A stretch of DNA of 64,000 nt from assembly GCF_031128465.2 (NCBI RefSeq), contig NZ_CP155618.1:567501-631500 (forward strand), given 5' to 3'. This document shows positions 36,938 to 47,388 of this stretch, one piece after another. The translations under genes were made by a program, and so were the position numbers. Source of the DNA: Mariniflexile litorale (GTDB taxonomy: Bacteria; Bacteroidota; Bacteroidia; Flavobacteriales; Flavobacteriaceae). The notes under the pieces were generated by a model. It made no database searches, was not told where the DNA came from, and saw nothing but the letters and a program-made list of their open reading frames with translations. The stretch's first letter is position 1; each line of letters opens with the position of its first letter.

Positions 36938-38971
36938 TTAAAATTGAATACTTTTTTCTGTATTTCCTTCAATTTTAATGACAACTGTATTATCACCTAA
37001 ATTTGTAATTTTTCTAATGGGCAACAACTCTTTCTTTGTCCAGGTTTCTCCCGATTTTTTCCAAAGCATTAAGGTTGCATAAATGCTTGAATTTTCTTTT
37101 TTAGAAGTTTTATTATGCATCAGATTTATTACTGAACTCTCGTTACTTTCTGGGTGTAATCCTTCTGTATTTAAAACTTCTATATTGTTCCACCCTAAAA
37201 GGGGTACCATCGCTAATTGATAGTTACCATTATCTATAATTGTTACATCATATCCTTTAACTTTCTTAGTAGTGGTTACAATCTCTTTATCTAACTTAGG
37301 CAATGCATAATGTCCTAATCGCATAGATATCGGTTGATTGCTGTTATTTTTATCAACTCTCAAAATGCCATTAGCTAAAGGCACATCAGCTAAACTGAAT
37401 TTAATATTTTCATTGGTTTCTAAAACAACATCTCTGTAATAAATACCATTTTCAAACTTTTTAAAAGTATATAGTCTAAAGGCTTCCCATTCATCTTTTT
37501 TGTTTTTAATAACATAATTCATGGCTACTTCTCCATTTTCGCCATCAGCTTGCCATGGGAAAGCACTATTATAAGAAAGTCTGTTATAATTTTCTGTGGA
37601 ACGAAATTTTTGCCAATCGTCCTTTACTTTTTCATGACACCAAGCGCGCAACTCGGCTGCTCCAATATTTGGATAATCTGTAATTAAAACTTCCGATTCA
37701 CCTTGAAACTTATTATAAACCTGATTTTTCTGTAACTCTTTTTCCCAAGCACCATTATTCTCTTTTGCGGTCCAAAAAGGGCTATCGTCTGGCACTAACA
37801 AACCAAAAAATGCTTTTCCCATCCAATACACACTTCCTCTACAACTATAATTTTGTACTGTAGGCTCAAAAGGTCCATAAAACCCTAGTGTTGGCACCTG
37901 ATCCTTCATAAAATCGGGGTGTGTAAAAAATTGTTTTATAACACCCGATGAAATTCTGCGCATCCACCCATAATTTACGTGAGCATCGTTTTGAAAACCC
38001 ATTAATGGAAATGGCACAATAGATCCTGTTCTATAACTAATACTTCGTCCGTACATAATCATTTCGCCATTTTCACTGAACATGTATGGGTAATTATCTT
38101 TTAATCCATTAAAATTCTCTTTAAATTTTTCTGCTATTTCAGGATAGTATTTATCTCCAAAATATTGAGACCACACCATCCCATACATCTGAAAAGCCCA
38201 CATGCTATAGTAATCGTAGGCAGGACTGTCGTTATACCAACCATTTCCTCTATAATGTGTTAATGATTTTTCTAAATATTCGACTAACAATGTCTCATTA
38301 ACCTCATAACCATGCTCTTTAAAAAAACTTAACACAAAAATGTTAAAAAATTTCCAGTTAGAATCTACCGTTGGGCCATCGCCATAACTTAGCATAACCC
38401 TGGCTAATTCATCTTTTTGAGTTTGAGGTAAAGGTTCCCATAATACCTCTGGGTTTACCAGTAAAGACAGAGCCAAGGCTCCAAACTCCACTAAATTCTG
38501 ACTAGGACCTCCATTCTTAGCTCTAGGGACTATATATGAAGGGCTGTTTGGGTTAATTAATTGACTTATTTGATACCGGTAATAATCTGCAACTTTCATG
38601 TTGTTAATAACCAAATTTGGATGCTCCTTTAAAATTGGAGAAGCTACAAACAACGTTCTGCAAAGTCCTTCTAATTTTTCGGTAGGCACTCTTCTTTCAT
38701 CATGGGGATAACTTTTCCCAGGTTGCTTTGGAAACTTCATGGGATCATCCAATGTATGGATATAACTAAAAGCGCCTTCTAACAAATACATGGCGGCATC
38801 TTTCCAATGCTGTTTTGTCATACCTGTTTTTGGACTTAAATCATAATTTGGATTTACGATTTGAAATATCCCTGTAGCTCTCTCTTTATTTTGCGAAAAA
38901 ACAGAAGCAAAACTTATTATAAAAAAACAGAAGAATAGCTTTAAATTTTTCATACCCATATCATTTTTCAT
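36938..38971 (-). CDS. DUF2264 protein (possible GH154-type beta-glucuronidase)
   Basis: A 677-residue exported protein. ATGs at 38971 and 38953 are both in frame; the second gives a cleaner signal peptide (MKNLKLFFCFFIISFASVFSQ). The N-terminal two thirds show the DUF2264 helical-barrel pattern, with LEGLCRTLFVASPIL, NLVEFGALALSLLV, DGPTVDSNWKFFNIFVL and GNGWYNDSPAYDYYSMWAFQ; the rest is beta-rich. From memory this Pfam family overlaps CAZy GH154, whose studied member removes glucuronic acid from arabinogalactan; I could not check that. Ends 41 bp before the haloperoxidase fusion and starts 14 bp after GH43, so it is an operon member. Confidence 0.75.
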   Translation of the reverse strand: MKNDMGMKNLKLFFCFFIISFASVFSQNKERATGIFQIVNPNYDLSPKTGMTKQHWKDAAMYLLEGAFSYIHTLDDPMKFPKQPGKSYPHDERRVPTEKLEGLCRTLFVASPILKEHPNLVINNMKVADYYRYQISQLINPNSPSYIVPRAKNGGPSQNLVEFGALALSLLVNPEVLWEPLPQTQKDELARVMLSYGDGPTVDSNWKFFNIFVLSFFKEHGYEVNETLLVEYLEKSLTHYRGNGWYNDSPAYDYYSMWAFQMYGMVWSQYFGDKYYPEIAEKFKENFNGLKDNYPYMFSENGEMIMYGRSISYRTGSIVPFPLMGFQNDAHVNYGWMRRISSGVIKQFFTHPDFMKDQVPTLGFYGPFEPTVQNYSCRGSVYWMGKAFFGLLVPDDSPFWTAKENNGAWEKELQKNQVYNKFQGESEVLITDYPNIGAAELRAWCHEKVKDDWQKFRSTENYNRLSYNSAFPWQADGENGEVAMNYVIKNKKDEWEAFRLYTFKKFENGIYYRDVVLETNENIKFSLADVPLANGILRVDKNNSNQPISMRLGHYALPKLDKEIVTTTKKVKGYDVTIIDNGNYQLAMVPLLGWNNIEVLNTEGLHPESNESSVINLMHNKTSKKENSSIYATLMLWKKSGETWTKKELLPIRKITNLGDNTVVIKIEGNTEKSIQF

Positions 38972-38985
38972 CTTTTTTTGAAAGA

Positions 38986-39969
38986 TTAATCTATTATTGT
39001 AATAACAACACCTCCATTGGGTGTTATCTTATCTATCACTGCACTGCTATTAAAATTCAAACTATCAATAGCTAATTCTCTAAATAATTCATCTTTATTA
39101 TCTGTAATTCTATGATAAAGCATGTACAGTTGTCCTGCTTCTTTAAATACGGTATGATGACCAGGACCTAGTGTGGTTTTGTCTTTTGAAGTGGTTAATA
39201 TTGGACTTTCAACACCTTCTACCCAAGGCCCATATGGTGTATCTCCAACCGCATATCTTACTTTATATGTTTCTGTTGTACATTTTCCATCAGAATACAT
39301 TAAATAGTATTTATTATTGTTCTTAACCATTATGGGGGCTTCAAAATAATTTGGAGGTGTTATGTCTTTAATTTCTTCCTCATTAAAGCTAACCATATCA
39401 TCAGCTAACTTCACTACAAAACAATGCCCATTTACCCAGTTTAATCCAGAGCCCCAATATAAATATGCTTGTCCATCATCGTCTATAAAAGCTTCGGCAT
39501 CAATCATATGATATTTTGGAAACATATTTCCTTTTATTAATGGTGTATTGTCTGATTTTGCGTTTTTCCATGGTCCCAAAGGATGTTCGCTTACACCTAC
39601 CCAAACTTCACTTCCTACAGAAACATACATGTAAAACTTACCGTTTTTAGCTTGAATAACTGATGGCGCCCAGACTTTACTTCCATTTGAGGTAGGGCTT
39701 GTACAAATCGTTTTTGTTGGCCAGTCAATAACTTTTTGTTCCCAGTTTTTAAAATCGGTAGATTCCATTACTGCTAAATCCTCTCCTCCCCAAGGGTCTT
39801 TAGTGGCATATATATAAAACTTTCCTTGGTATTTTACAATAGAAGGATCTGCATAGTCTCCTTTAACCACAGGATTGCTAATCGTTACTTTTGTTTTTTT
39901 ATGACAATTAAATAAGGTTATTGCTATAAAAAAAACTAATGCAAATTGAATATACTTTTTTTGACGCAT
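38986..39969 (-). CDS. GH43 family glycosidase lipoprotein
   Basis: A 327-residue lipoprotein (lipobox TLFNC, C22) with a single five-bladed GH43 propeller. The expected acidic triad is visible: the base Asp in VKGDYADPSIV, the pKa-tuning Asp in HMIDAEAFIDDDG and the acid Glu in PNYFEAPIM. GH43 enzymes are mostly arabinofuranosidases, xylosidases or galactanases; the subfamily cannot be fixed by eye. Lies 16 bp after the double-GH43 gene. Confidence 0.87.
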   Translation of the reverse strand: MRQKKYIQFALVFFIAITLFNCHKKTKVTISNPVVKGDYADPSIVKYQGKFYIYATKDPWGGEDLAVMESTDFKNWEQKVIDWPTKTICTSPTSNGSKVWAPSVIQAKNGKFYMYVSVGSEVWVGVSEHPLGPWKNAKSDNTPLIKGNMFPKYHMIDAEAFIDDDGQAYLYWGSGLNWVNGHCFVVKLADDMVSFNEEEIKDITPPNYFEAPIMVKNNNKYYLMYSDGKCTTETYKVRYAVGDTPYGPWVEGVESPILTTSKDKTTLGPGHHTVFKEAGQLYMLYHRITDNKDELFRELAIDSLNFNSSAVIDKITPNGGVVITIID

Positions 39970-39985
39970 GTATTTTTTATGTTTT

Positions 39986-42151
39986 TTATTTTGAAGTATG
40001 AATTCCTGATACCGTTGGTATTACAGGCTTAATACTACCATCTGCATTAAACTCTAATTTATCAATACAAACTTCTCTATTAAATCCAGCGGCATCACCC
40101 ATGGTAATTCCATTCGGACGATTAAAACGGTGATAAACAATATGCCAAATATCAGTTCCTGGGGTTTGAATAACACAATTATGACCCGTTCCATAAATAC
40201 CATCTTCTGGTTTTTTTTCTATAACTATGTTATTTTCAGGAATGTTTAAAGGTCCTGTTGGAGCATTTGATGTTGCATATCTCACTCTGTAATTTGGACT
40301 TCTTGTATCGTCTTCAGACCACATAAAATAATACGTTCCATTTCTATAAAATACTTCGGTTCCTTCTCTGTAAGTGCTATCTGGTTTTAAAAGAACTAAG
40401 GTGTTTTCTTTAATAGATACCATATCGTCATTTAGCTCCACGCATGCCATATAACCATTACCCCAATATAAATAACTTTTTCCAGACACAGGATCTGTGA
40501 ATATATCTGGATCAATTTCTTGTCCGCCTTTAGCACCTTCTGGTCTTTCTGCTACTAAGGGTTTCCCTGAATCTACAAAAGGTCCTGTTGGATTGTCTGA
40601 AACAGCCACCCCTATTTTTTGAGCTGCAGTAAAGTAATAAAAGAACTTATAGGTACCGTTTATTTTCTTTTCAATAGCTGCTGGTGCCCAGGCATGTCTA
40701 TTAGCCCAACTAACATCCTTTTTTAAATCTAAAATAACGCCTTCGTCTGTCCAATTTACTAAATCGGGTGATGAAAAGGTTTTAAAATAAGTTCCAGACC
40801 AACCTGTAAACCCATCACTGGTTGGATAGATATAATATTTGTTTGTTTTATGAGAATAAATAATTTCTGGATCTGCATAAAAACCATTTAAAACTGGATT
40901 GTTATCTACTTTTACTGTTACCTGATATGTTTTTTGGGTTCCTCCTGATGTAATAGTATAGTCTACTGCGCCTTTAGAAAAATCTTGAGCACCCGAAGTT
41001 AATATATCCACCCACGACACTGTTTTTATTTTTAAATCTAAATTTTTGATATCTGTACCTAATTTTACAGGAATGTAAATAGTATTGTTTTCATCATTAA
41101 TAACCATATTATTTTTTTTGATGTCTTCTGAATCAAATCCTAATAAAGAACTCTTACCTAAAGCGCCCCATTTTTGAATCAAAGATTGCGTTTCTTCTTC
41201 TGTAATGCGCATAATCGTTCCATGTCTTGGATGAAAATTCATAGATACTTCATCATCTATAATAGAAAAATTTTGCAAATCTTTTGTTTTGGTAAATTGA
41301 TATTTTCCGGATGAATACATATCGTACATTAAAATATATTCATCAGAATCAATTAACTTAAAAATACCCGAACCTTCAACAGCGGCATCAGTTTGATCGT
41401 AAAATCCATCTTGTTCAACATACCCTTCTGTTAATTTGTCAGAAATTGCTTTTTTAATTCCACCTCCATGACTTTCGTTTTTGAAAAACAAATGATATTT
41501 TCCATCATTATAAACAATATCACCATCAATACAAGCACTATTAGAAGGGCTAAAATACAATTGTTTTGGAGCTGCTTCTAAACCCGTAAAATCTTTATTC
41601 GCATATGCATAATAAATAATATCGGGACCTTGCTTTCCTAACATAGACCAATAAATCATATATTTATTAGTGTCTTTATCATAAATAGTTTGAGGCGCCC
41701 ACACCCGTTTTACATCACCATATTCTTCTGGATATGTTTCTGGAATATTTATAATTGTTGATGACCAATTTATTAAATCTGTAGACTTCATTAAAATCAT
41801 GGCATAATTACTCCATCCTTGTTGGGAAACATACAAATCTGTTACAACCATGTAAAATGTTTTTCCATCAGCAGCTCTTAAAATATGAGGATCTCTTACA
41901 CCTCCGGAAGAACTTATTTCTTTTGAGCTAATTATAGGCTGATTATTATTTAACGCTTGAAAATTATAACCATCGCCACTTATAGCATAACGAATAGATT
42001 CTTCTCCAGGACCGTTACCTATAAAATAGGTAAATAGGTAATTTGTGTAATTCCCTTCGTTAGCTACATTAGAAACTGTTTTACAATTAAATAAGGTTGT
42101 TATTGCTAAACAAACACCTAACAGGCTGTAACTTAATTTTAGTTTTTTCAT
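39986..42151 (-). CDS. Tandem GH43 protein: two glycosidase propellers in one lipoprotein
   Basis: About 721 residues from the ATG at 42151, chosen over 42172 because MKKLKLSYSLLGVCLAITTLFNC is a clean lipoprotein signal. First GH43-like propeller (about 35-335) with GGVRDPHIL, CIDGDIVYNDG and AAVEGSGIF; an Ig-like linker (about 340-410); a second GH43 propeller (about 415-690) with GFYADPEII, EIDPDIFTD and YREGTEVF. Both have a plausible D-D-E triad, so both may be active, perhaps on different linkages. Cap domains are otherwise short. Neighbours on both sides are glycosidases of the same operon. Confidence 0.85.
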   Translation of the reverse strand: MKKLKLSYSLLGVCLAITTLFNCKTVSNVANEGNYTNYLFTYFIGNGPGEESIRYAISGDGYNFQALNNNQPIISSKEISSSGGVRDPHILRAADGKTFYMVVTDLYVSQQGWSNYAMILMKSTDLINWSSTIINIPETYPEEYGDVKRVWAPQTIYDKDTNKYMIYWSMLGKQGPDIIYYAYANKDFTGLEAAPKQLYFSPSNSACIDGDIVYNDGKYHLFFKNESHGGGIKKAISDKLTEGYVEQDGFYDQTDAAVEGSGIFKLIDSDEYILMYDMYSSGKYQFTKTKDLQNFSIIDDEVSMNFHPRHGTIMRITEEETQSLIQKWGALGKSSLLGFDSEDIKKNNMVINDENNTIYIPVKLGTDIKNLDLKIKTVSWVDILTSGAQDFSKGAVDYTITSGGTQKTYQVTVKVDNNPVLNGFYADPEIIYSHKTNKYYIYPTSDGFTGWSGTYFKTFSSPDLVNWTDEGVILDLKKDVSWANRHAWAPAAIEKKINGTYKFFYYFTAAQKIGVAVSDNPTGPFVDSGKPLVAERPEGAKGGQEIDPDIFTDPVSGKSYLYWGNGYMACVELNDDMVSIKENTLVLLKPDSTYREGTEVFYRNGTYYFMWSEDDTRSPNYRVRYATSNAPTGPLNIPENNIVIEKKPEDGIYGTGHNCVIQTPGTDIWHIVYHRFNRPNGITMGDAAGFNREVCIDKLEFNADGSIKPVIPTVSGIHTSK

Positions 42152-42312
42152 TTTAAAAATTGTACTTATCAATATTATATAATTCTTTTATTCTTAAAAA
42201 CAAAAACGTTTGCTTTTAAAGTGTCTAAACAACACTTTTCAAATATAAAGCTATTATTACTAATATTAAATGAACTTATCACTTTTAACTTTAGCTTATG
42301 TGTTTTCCTATA

Positions 42313-44739
42313 TTATTTTAACTCTAAAGTAACCTCAGCGGACTTTAACCAAGGACTAGTAAATTCTATATTTATAGACGCTCCTGAATTTCCATTTGCT
42401 TCAATATAAGCCAATATCCCCCCATGAAAAACACGTTGTTTATTATCGGTATAATCCGTCATATCCGTATTATTACCAGCTTCAAGCCCCAATAATCTAC
42501 CAGAACCTTTTATTCTACATGTAATTTCGTTATCGGCTAGTTTTACGGGTATTCCATCTTCATCTACAATTTCTACTCGTACTTGGGCCACCCCTCTATT
42601 TTTATCTATAAGCTTGTTTTCTAATTTAACTTTTATAGCTTCAGGACGTTTGGATGATGATATTTTGTATCGGCTAATCGCTTCATTTTTATCATTTAGT
42701 CCTACTGCTTCTAAGGTTCCTGATTGATATGGAATATCCCAAGATATAATGCCTGTTTTTTCATCATATGCTTTAGCTTCTCCTACAAGGTTTCCATTGA
42801 GTTCAAGTCGTGCTTTTGATGCATTGGTGTAACAAACAACACGAATGTTTTGTGCGTCATCATAATTCCATAATGACCATGCATCTTTTGATAATCCACC
42901 TCTATCGCTATGACGTATCGGGTAGGTTCCAAAATAAATCATTGGTTTTTGAGACCAAAGAGACTGCCTAAAATAGCCTCTTGGTTTTATATTACCCGAA
43001 AAATCTACCAATCCAGAATAAAACCCTCTAGAAGGCCATCGTCCCGATTCACCTAAATAATCAATTCCAGTCCATAAAAACTGCCCAAAAATATGATCGT
43101 TATTTTTTACAGCTAACCACGCTTCCATATCGTGCCTGTTTTCACTTCCATAAATAACCCGGTTTGGGTATTTTTCATGGTCGGTTTGGTATTTACTTTC
43201 TGTGTAATTATAACCTGTAATATCTAAAGCACTTGGATATGCTGTTTCATTAGACATGGCTACACCTGCTAATCCTGCCGTTGTTGGACGTGATTTATCA
43301 TACTTTTTAACTGCTGCAACCAATCGTTTTGCAATAGCACCTAAACGCATGGCATCTGGTGCCTCTTTTTTATAACCGCCATATACTGCTTGAGAAAAAC
43401 CTGTATCGCCACCTCCATCTAATACGGGATGTGAATACGGATCGTTTGGATAGTCGACCTCATTGCCAATACTCCATGCAAAAACAGACATGTGGTTTCT
43501 ATCCCGACGTACTAAATCTTCCATATCTTTTTCCGCCCAATCGGCAAAAATATCATAACTCCCTTCAAATCCAGGGGCACCTGAATTCCAGCCTTCTAAC
43601 CATTTCCGTTTAGGAAATTCCCATTCATCGTAAGCTTCGTTTAAAACCAACAAACCTAATTCGTCACATAAATTATAAAAATCTGGTGCTTGTGGATTAT
43701 GACTGGTACGTATGGCATTTACTCCAATGTCTTTCAATGTTTGCAATCTGGTTTTCCAAACTTCGCGAGGTACTGCTGAACCTAACACTCCTGCATCATG
43801 GTGTAAACAAACACCTTTTAGTTTCATCCAGGTATCATTAAGCGCAAACCCATTATTAGCATCAAAAGTAAATTTACGAAAGCCTGTTTGAGTTCGTGTT
43901 TCATCAATAACTTCATTTCCTTTAAAAACAGTCGTTTTAAGTTGATAAAGGTTGGGCGTTTCAATACTCCACAATTTAGGTTTTTTAACTTTAAGGTTGG
44001 TTGTAATTTTATTAGATGCTTTTGAAGCTACATCTATTTTACTTGTACTTTTAACTACTAATTTTCCGTTACTACCAAACAACTCATTTACAACCGTTAA
44101 AACTTCTTTAGAACTAGAATCATTTTCCAATTCAACTTCTATATTTAATATTCCTAAGTTCTTTTTAACTTCTGGATAGGCATATACGCCCCACTCAGAA
44201 ATATGGACTGGGTTTGAGTAAATCAACCACACATTTCGATATATACCAGACCCTGAATACCAACGAGAATCAGCACTTTTACTATGATCTACTCTAACTG
44301 CAATAATATTAGTTTCGCCATAATTAATATAAGGAGTGGCATCAAATGAAAAGGAGATGTATCCATTAGGACGCTTCCCTAACGATTGCCCATTAATAAA
44401 TACTTCACTTCTATTATAGATCCCTTCAAAATACAGGTATACTTTTTCTCCTTTTTTATTTGAAGGGACATCTAATGTTTTTCTATACCAAGCAATTCCT
44501 CCAGGCAAATACCCTGTGGCACTGGCTAAAGTAGGGCTCAATTGAGCTTCTATACTCCAATCGTGCGGAATGTTTACAGACTTCCATTTTTCATCATTGT
44601 ATGTACTTGACTTAAAATTTTGGTTATCTTGAAGCATGAACTTCCAATCTTCATTGATTTTTTTTGAATTTCCGAAAGATATCTGCCCTAAAACAGATAA
44701 ATGAGAAAGGACTAAAATTACAAATAGACTTCTTTTCAT
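42313..44739 (-). CDS. GH2 glycosidase (beta-galactosidase / beta-glucuronidase group)
   Basis: About 808 residues from the ATG at 44739 (MKRSLFVILVLSHLSVLGQ is the signal peptide; an upstream in-frame ATG at 44751 adds four residues). GH2 domain order: jelly-roll sugar-binding domain (GIAWYRKTLDV, YLYFEGIYNRSEVFING), Ig-like domain, TIM barrel with NAIRTSHNPQAPDFY, then C-terminal DUF4982-like and Ig domains (ASKARLELNGNLVGEA). Acid/base is E427 in WSIGNEVD and nucleophile E533 in YGSENRHD. Periplasmic. Substrate could be beta-galactoside or beta-glucuronide; the operon argues for galactan side chains. Confidence 0.87.
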   Translation of the reverse strand: MKRSLFVILVLSHLSVLGQISFGNSKKINEDWKFMLQDNQNFKSSTYNDEKWKSVNIPHDWSIEAQLSPTLASATGYLPGGIAWYRKTLDVPSNKKGEKVYLYFEGIYNRSEVFINGQSLGKRPNGYISFSFDATPYINYGETNIIAVRVDHSKSADSRWYSGSGIYRNVWLIYSNPVHISEWGVYAYPEVKKNLGILNIEVELENDSSSKEVLTVVNELFGSNGKLVVKSTSKIDVASKASNKITTNLKVKKPKLWSIETPNLYQLKTTVFKGNEVIDETRTQTGFRKFTFDANNGFALNDTWMKLKGVCLHHDAGVLGSAVPREVWKTRLQTLKDIGVNAIRTSHNPQAPDFYNLCDELGLLVLNEAYDEWEFPKRKWLEGWNSGAPGFEGSYDIFADWAEKDMEDLVRRDRNHMSVFAWSIGNEVDYPNDPYSHPVLDGGGDTGFSQAVYGGYKKEAPDAMRLGAIAKRLVAAVKKYDKSRPTTAGLAGVAMSNETAYPSALDITGYNYTESKYQTDHEKYPNRVIYGSENRHDMEAWLAVKNNDHIFGQFLWTGIDYLGESGRWPSRGFYSGLVDFSGNIKPRGYFRQSLWSQKPMIYFGTYPIRHSDRGGLSKDAWSLWNYDDAQNIRVVCYTNASKARLELNGNLVGEAKAYDEKTGIISWDIPYQSGTLEAVGLNDKNEAISRYKISSSKRPEAIKVKLENKLIDKNRGVAQVRVEIVDEDGIPVKLADNEITCRIKGSGRLLGLEAGNNTDMTDYTDNKQRVFHGGILAYIEANGNSGASINIEFTSPWLKSAEVTLELK

Positions 44740-44845
44740 TATTAAAAACATATCGATGGTTAATTAGTTATTTTACAGAATGCCTACGGGCTTTTTAAAA
44801 GCTATATGACCTATTCCTGCTCACATTTTATTAATTATTTCTCTT

Positions 44846-46012
44846 TTAAAACGTATTTAAATCCCACTTATCTTGCCATTTTAATACTGGTTTTCCATTC
44901 ATCATATTTATTGGAAGCCATACATAGGTGCCATCAATAGGATTTCTGGGTTGCCACCTATCAGCCATAAAAATAAAGGCATCTTCTTTTCCTTGAACTG
45001 GTAAAATAAAAGTGCTTTGTGAACGAAATGTAAGATGCGCCTCTTTTCCAATACTCGGGTTACCTAAAGGCTGCCATGGCCCCCAAATGGATGTTGATTT
45101 AAACGAACGGGCTTCATTAGGATCCCAGCCTGTACATCCTGAAGTTATCATATAATAAATCCCATCCTGTTTAAAAATTGCGGGAGCTTCATTATGACCA
45201 GTGGGTGCTACGGATATCCATTTATCTGTAAAATCTAAATAATCATCTGTAAGTTCTGATATGTGAAGTGTCAAATTTTCTTCTGAGGCGTGTATGTGAT
45301 ATGCTTTTTCATCGCTATCTACAAATACAGTCATATCTCTTGACATCTGCCCTTTTTCAAAATCTCTTTGTATTAGCATACCGTTTTTTACAGAGGCTAT
45401 CCATTCGGCTGACCAATCTTTTAATTCCTTTTTATTCCAGGTTCTTAACTTCTTCTGCTGGTAAGTGAAATTTAATGGCCATACTCCTTTATTGGGTCTA
45501 AATGATTTTTTAAACTCAAAAGGTCCTGTTGGAGTATCGCTTGTAGCTACAGCTGTTCTTGCTGCATTATAGCCTTGGTTTTTTAGTTCTAAATGAAACC
45601 ATAAAACAAACTTGCCTGTTTTTTTATTATATACCACTTTTGGACGTTCTATAACACAGCCCTTAGTTATTTCTGAATTAGGATCTTTATCTACTTTTAA
45701 AACGATGCCTTCGTTTTTCCAATTATACAAATCTTTAGAAGTATAACAGCTTACTCCTTTTAACGAAGTATTTCCGCTTCTACCAGATGCTTTATATTCT
45801 CCATACCAATAATAAACACCATTATAATAAAGAACACCTCCTCCATGAGCATTAATGTGTATCCCGTTTGTATCTGTCCATTTACTGCCAGGAACAAAAG
45901 ATTTATGCTTATTATTATTTTTATAATTTAAACTAGATAACAAAAAAAAAGCAACACCTAAAAGACTAAATATTAAAACAATTAAGGTGGTTGACTTGCT
46001 CTTTAATTTCAT
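44846..46012 (-). CDS. GH43 enzyme resembling exo-beta-1,3-galactanases
   Basis: About 388 residues from the ATG at 46012, preferred to 46048 because it gives a hydrophobic N-terminal signal/anchor (STTLIVLIFSLLGVAFFLLSSL). The propeller starts with DTNGIHINAHGGGVLYYNGVYYWYGEY; from memory a conserved AHGGG next to YYWYGE marks the GH43_24/GH43_34 branch, which includes exo-beta-1,3-galactanases that lack the usual base Asp. Other conserved parts: VIERPKVVYN, SRDMTVFVDSDEKAY and GHNEAPAIF with the candidate acid Glu. Subfamily assignment is tentative. Supports a beta-1,3-galactan backbone as substrate. Confidence 0.8.
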   Translation of the reverse strand: MKLKSKSTTLIVLIFSLLGVAFFLLSSLNYKNNNKHKSFVPGSKWTDTNGIHINAHGGGVLYYNGVYYWYGEYKASGRSGNTSLKGVSCYTSKDLYNWKNEGIVLKVDKDPNSEITKGCVIERPKVVYNKKTGKFVLWFHLELKNQGYNAARTAVATSDTPTGPFEFKKSFRPNKGVWPLNFTYQQKKLRTWNKKELKDWSAEWIASVKNGMLIQRDFEKGQMSRDMTVFVDSDEKAYHIHASEENLTLHISELTDDYLDFTDKWISVAPTGHNEAPAIFKQDGIYYMITSGCTGWDPNEARSFKSTSIWGPWQPLGNPSIGKEAHLTFRSQSTFILPVQGKEDAFIFMADRWQPRNPIDGTYVWLPINMMNGKPVLKWQDKWDLNTF

Positions 46013-46080
46013 ATTATTTTTTATTTGTACAGCTCCAAGCGATACCATACTTATTTCTAAAACTTTTTTTATAAAATGAG

Positions 46081-47289
46081 TTATTGTTTTTCTAGAAAAC
46101 GATACATTTCACATGAAGCTAATAAAAATGCTCCCACACCAAAATCTGCAGTAGAATTTCTATTGACAACTTGCCCAGGGATCGCTTTTTCACCAATGGG
46201 CTGTACATAACCTACTGCTCCATTATCTTGAAGCGCCGTGTTTGTTAGGTAATCCCATGATTTTATAGCTACCGGCAAATAGCTGTCTTTATCTAATATA
46301 TCGTTGTTTATCCCCCATAAAAAACCATAAGTAAAAAAGGCTGTTCCACTAGTTTCTGGTCCTGGTGCATGTGCTGGGTCTAAGATACTACGGGTCCAAT
46401 ATCCGTCTTGTTGTTGAGCATCCGCTAATGCTATCGCCATATCTTTAAACCTATTAATGTATTTTTGTTTATACGTTGCATTGTCGGGCATATCTTGGAT
46501 GATTTTTGCATATCCTGCAAAAACCCATCCATCTCCTCTAGCCCAAAAATCTTTTTCACCATTTGCACTTTTATGTTTTGGATACACATATTTAGCATCA
46601 CGATAATATAACTTTGATTCAGCATCATACATGATACTATTTGCATAGGTAAGATATTCTTCTAATTTCTCTAAGTATAACTCATTTCCTGTTAGTTTAT
46701 AAAGTTTAGTCATTACGGGCATTACCATATATAAACCATCTGCCCACCACCAATAATCATTTTTATTCGTACTCATTTGATATTCCATAACTTCGCGGGC
46801 ACGCGCTATTTTAGATCCGTCTTTTTCATCTGAAAAATTATATAGATCAATATAGGTTTGAAAACAAATTTGCCAATCGCCAAACAAAACATATGCATCG
46901 GTTTCCCCATAACTGTATCTCCATTCGGACTTATTTTGAGATTTAGCTCCCATCCATTGGTTTTTATTTGCCCAAGCTAACGAATAATCAAAATAATCCT
47001 CATTATCAGTTACTGTATAAGCATCCATATTCCCTGTATGATATGCTGATACATGCCAAAAAGCATTACCTGGATTAGGATGATTTTCTTGCCAATAGGT
47101 ATTAACTTTGTTGATAATTGAAATAACGTCTTCTTTAGAATCTTCTATTAAGATAGAACCCTCTTCCTCTATTAAGATTTCTTCCTTTAATGGCTCAGTT
47201 TCGCTACTTGAACTAGCACTTCCCAAACATCCGTTGAAAAGCAAACACATTAGAATAATTCTTGAGAAAAACAATACTTTTAAATTCAT
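46081..47289 (-). CDS. GH105 unsaturated uronyl hydrolase lipoprotein
   Basis: Removes delta-4,5-unsaturated uronic acid from lyase products, in the periplasm. It has 402 residues, lipobox at C21 (LFNGC), then the alpha6/alpha6 barrel. Signatures: WRYSYGETDAY, WWWADGLYMVMPVM with the candidate catalytic D184, KDFWARGDGWVFAGYA, and HAPGPETSGTAFFTYGFLWG. The presence of both this and a GH88 means a beta-eliminating lyase must act in the pathway; the BNR_4 proteins are the only candidates in view. The acidic stretch after the lipobox is a spacer, possibly a surface-export tether. Confidence 0.9.
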   Translation of the reverse strand: MNLKVLFFSRIILMCLLFNGCLGSASSSSETEPLKEEILIEEEGSILIEDSKEDVISIINKVNTYWQENHPNPGNAFWHVSAYHTGNMDAYTVTDNEDYFDYSLAWANKNQWMGAKSQNKSEWRYSYGETDAYVLFGDWQICFQTYIDLYNFSDEKDGSKIARAREVMEYQMSTNKNDYWWWADGLYMVMPVMTKLYKLTGNELYLEKLEEYLTYANSIMYDAESKLYYRDAKYVYPKHKSANGEKDFWARGDGWVFAGYAKIIQDMPDNATYKQKYINRFKDMAIALADAQQQDGYWTRSILDPAHAPGPETSGTAFFTYGFLWGINNDILDKDSYLPVAIKSWDYLTNTALQDNGAVGYVQPIGEKAIPGQVVNRNSTADFGVGAFLLASCEMYRFLEKQ

Positions 47290-47388
47290 AGTTTTTTATT
47301 CTGTTTTTTGTATCATTTGCATGATTGTTTTTACAAAATCAATTGATTTACACACAAAATGATATAGTAATACTAACTTATTTATACT

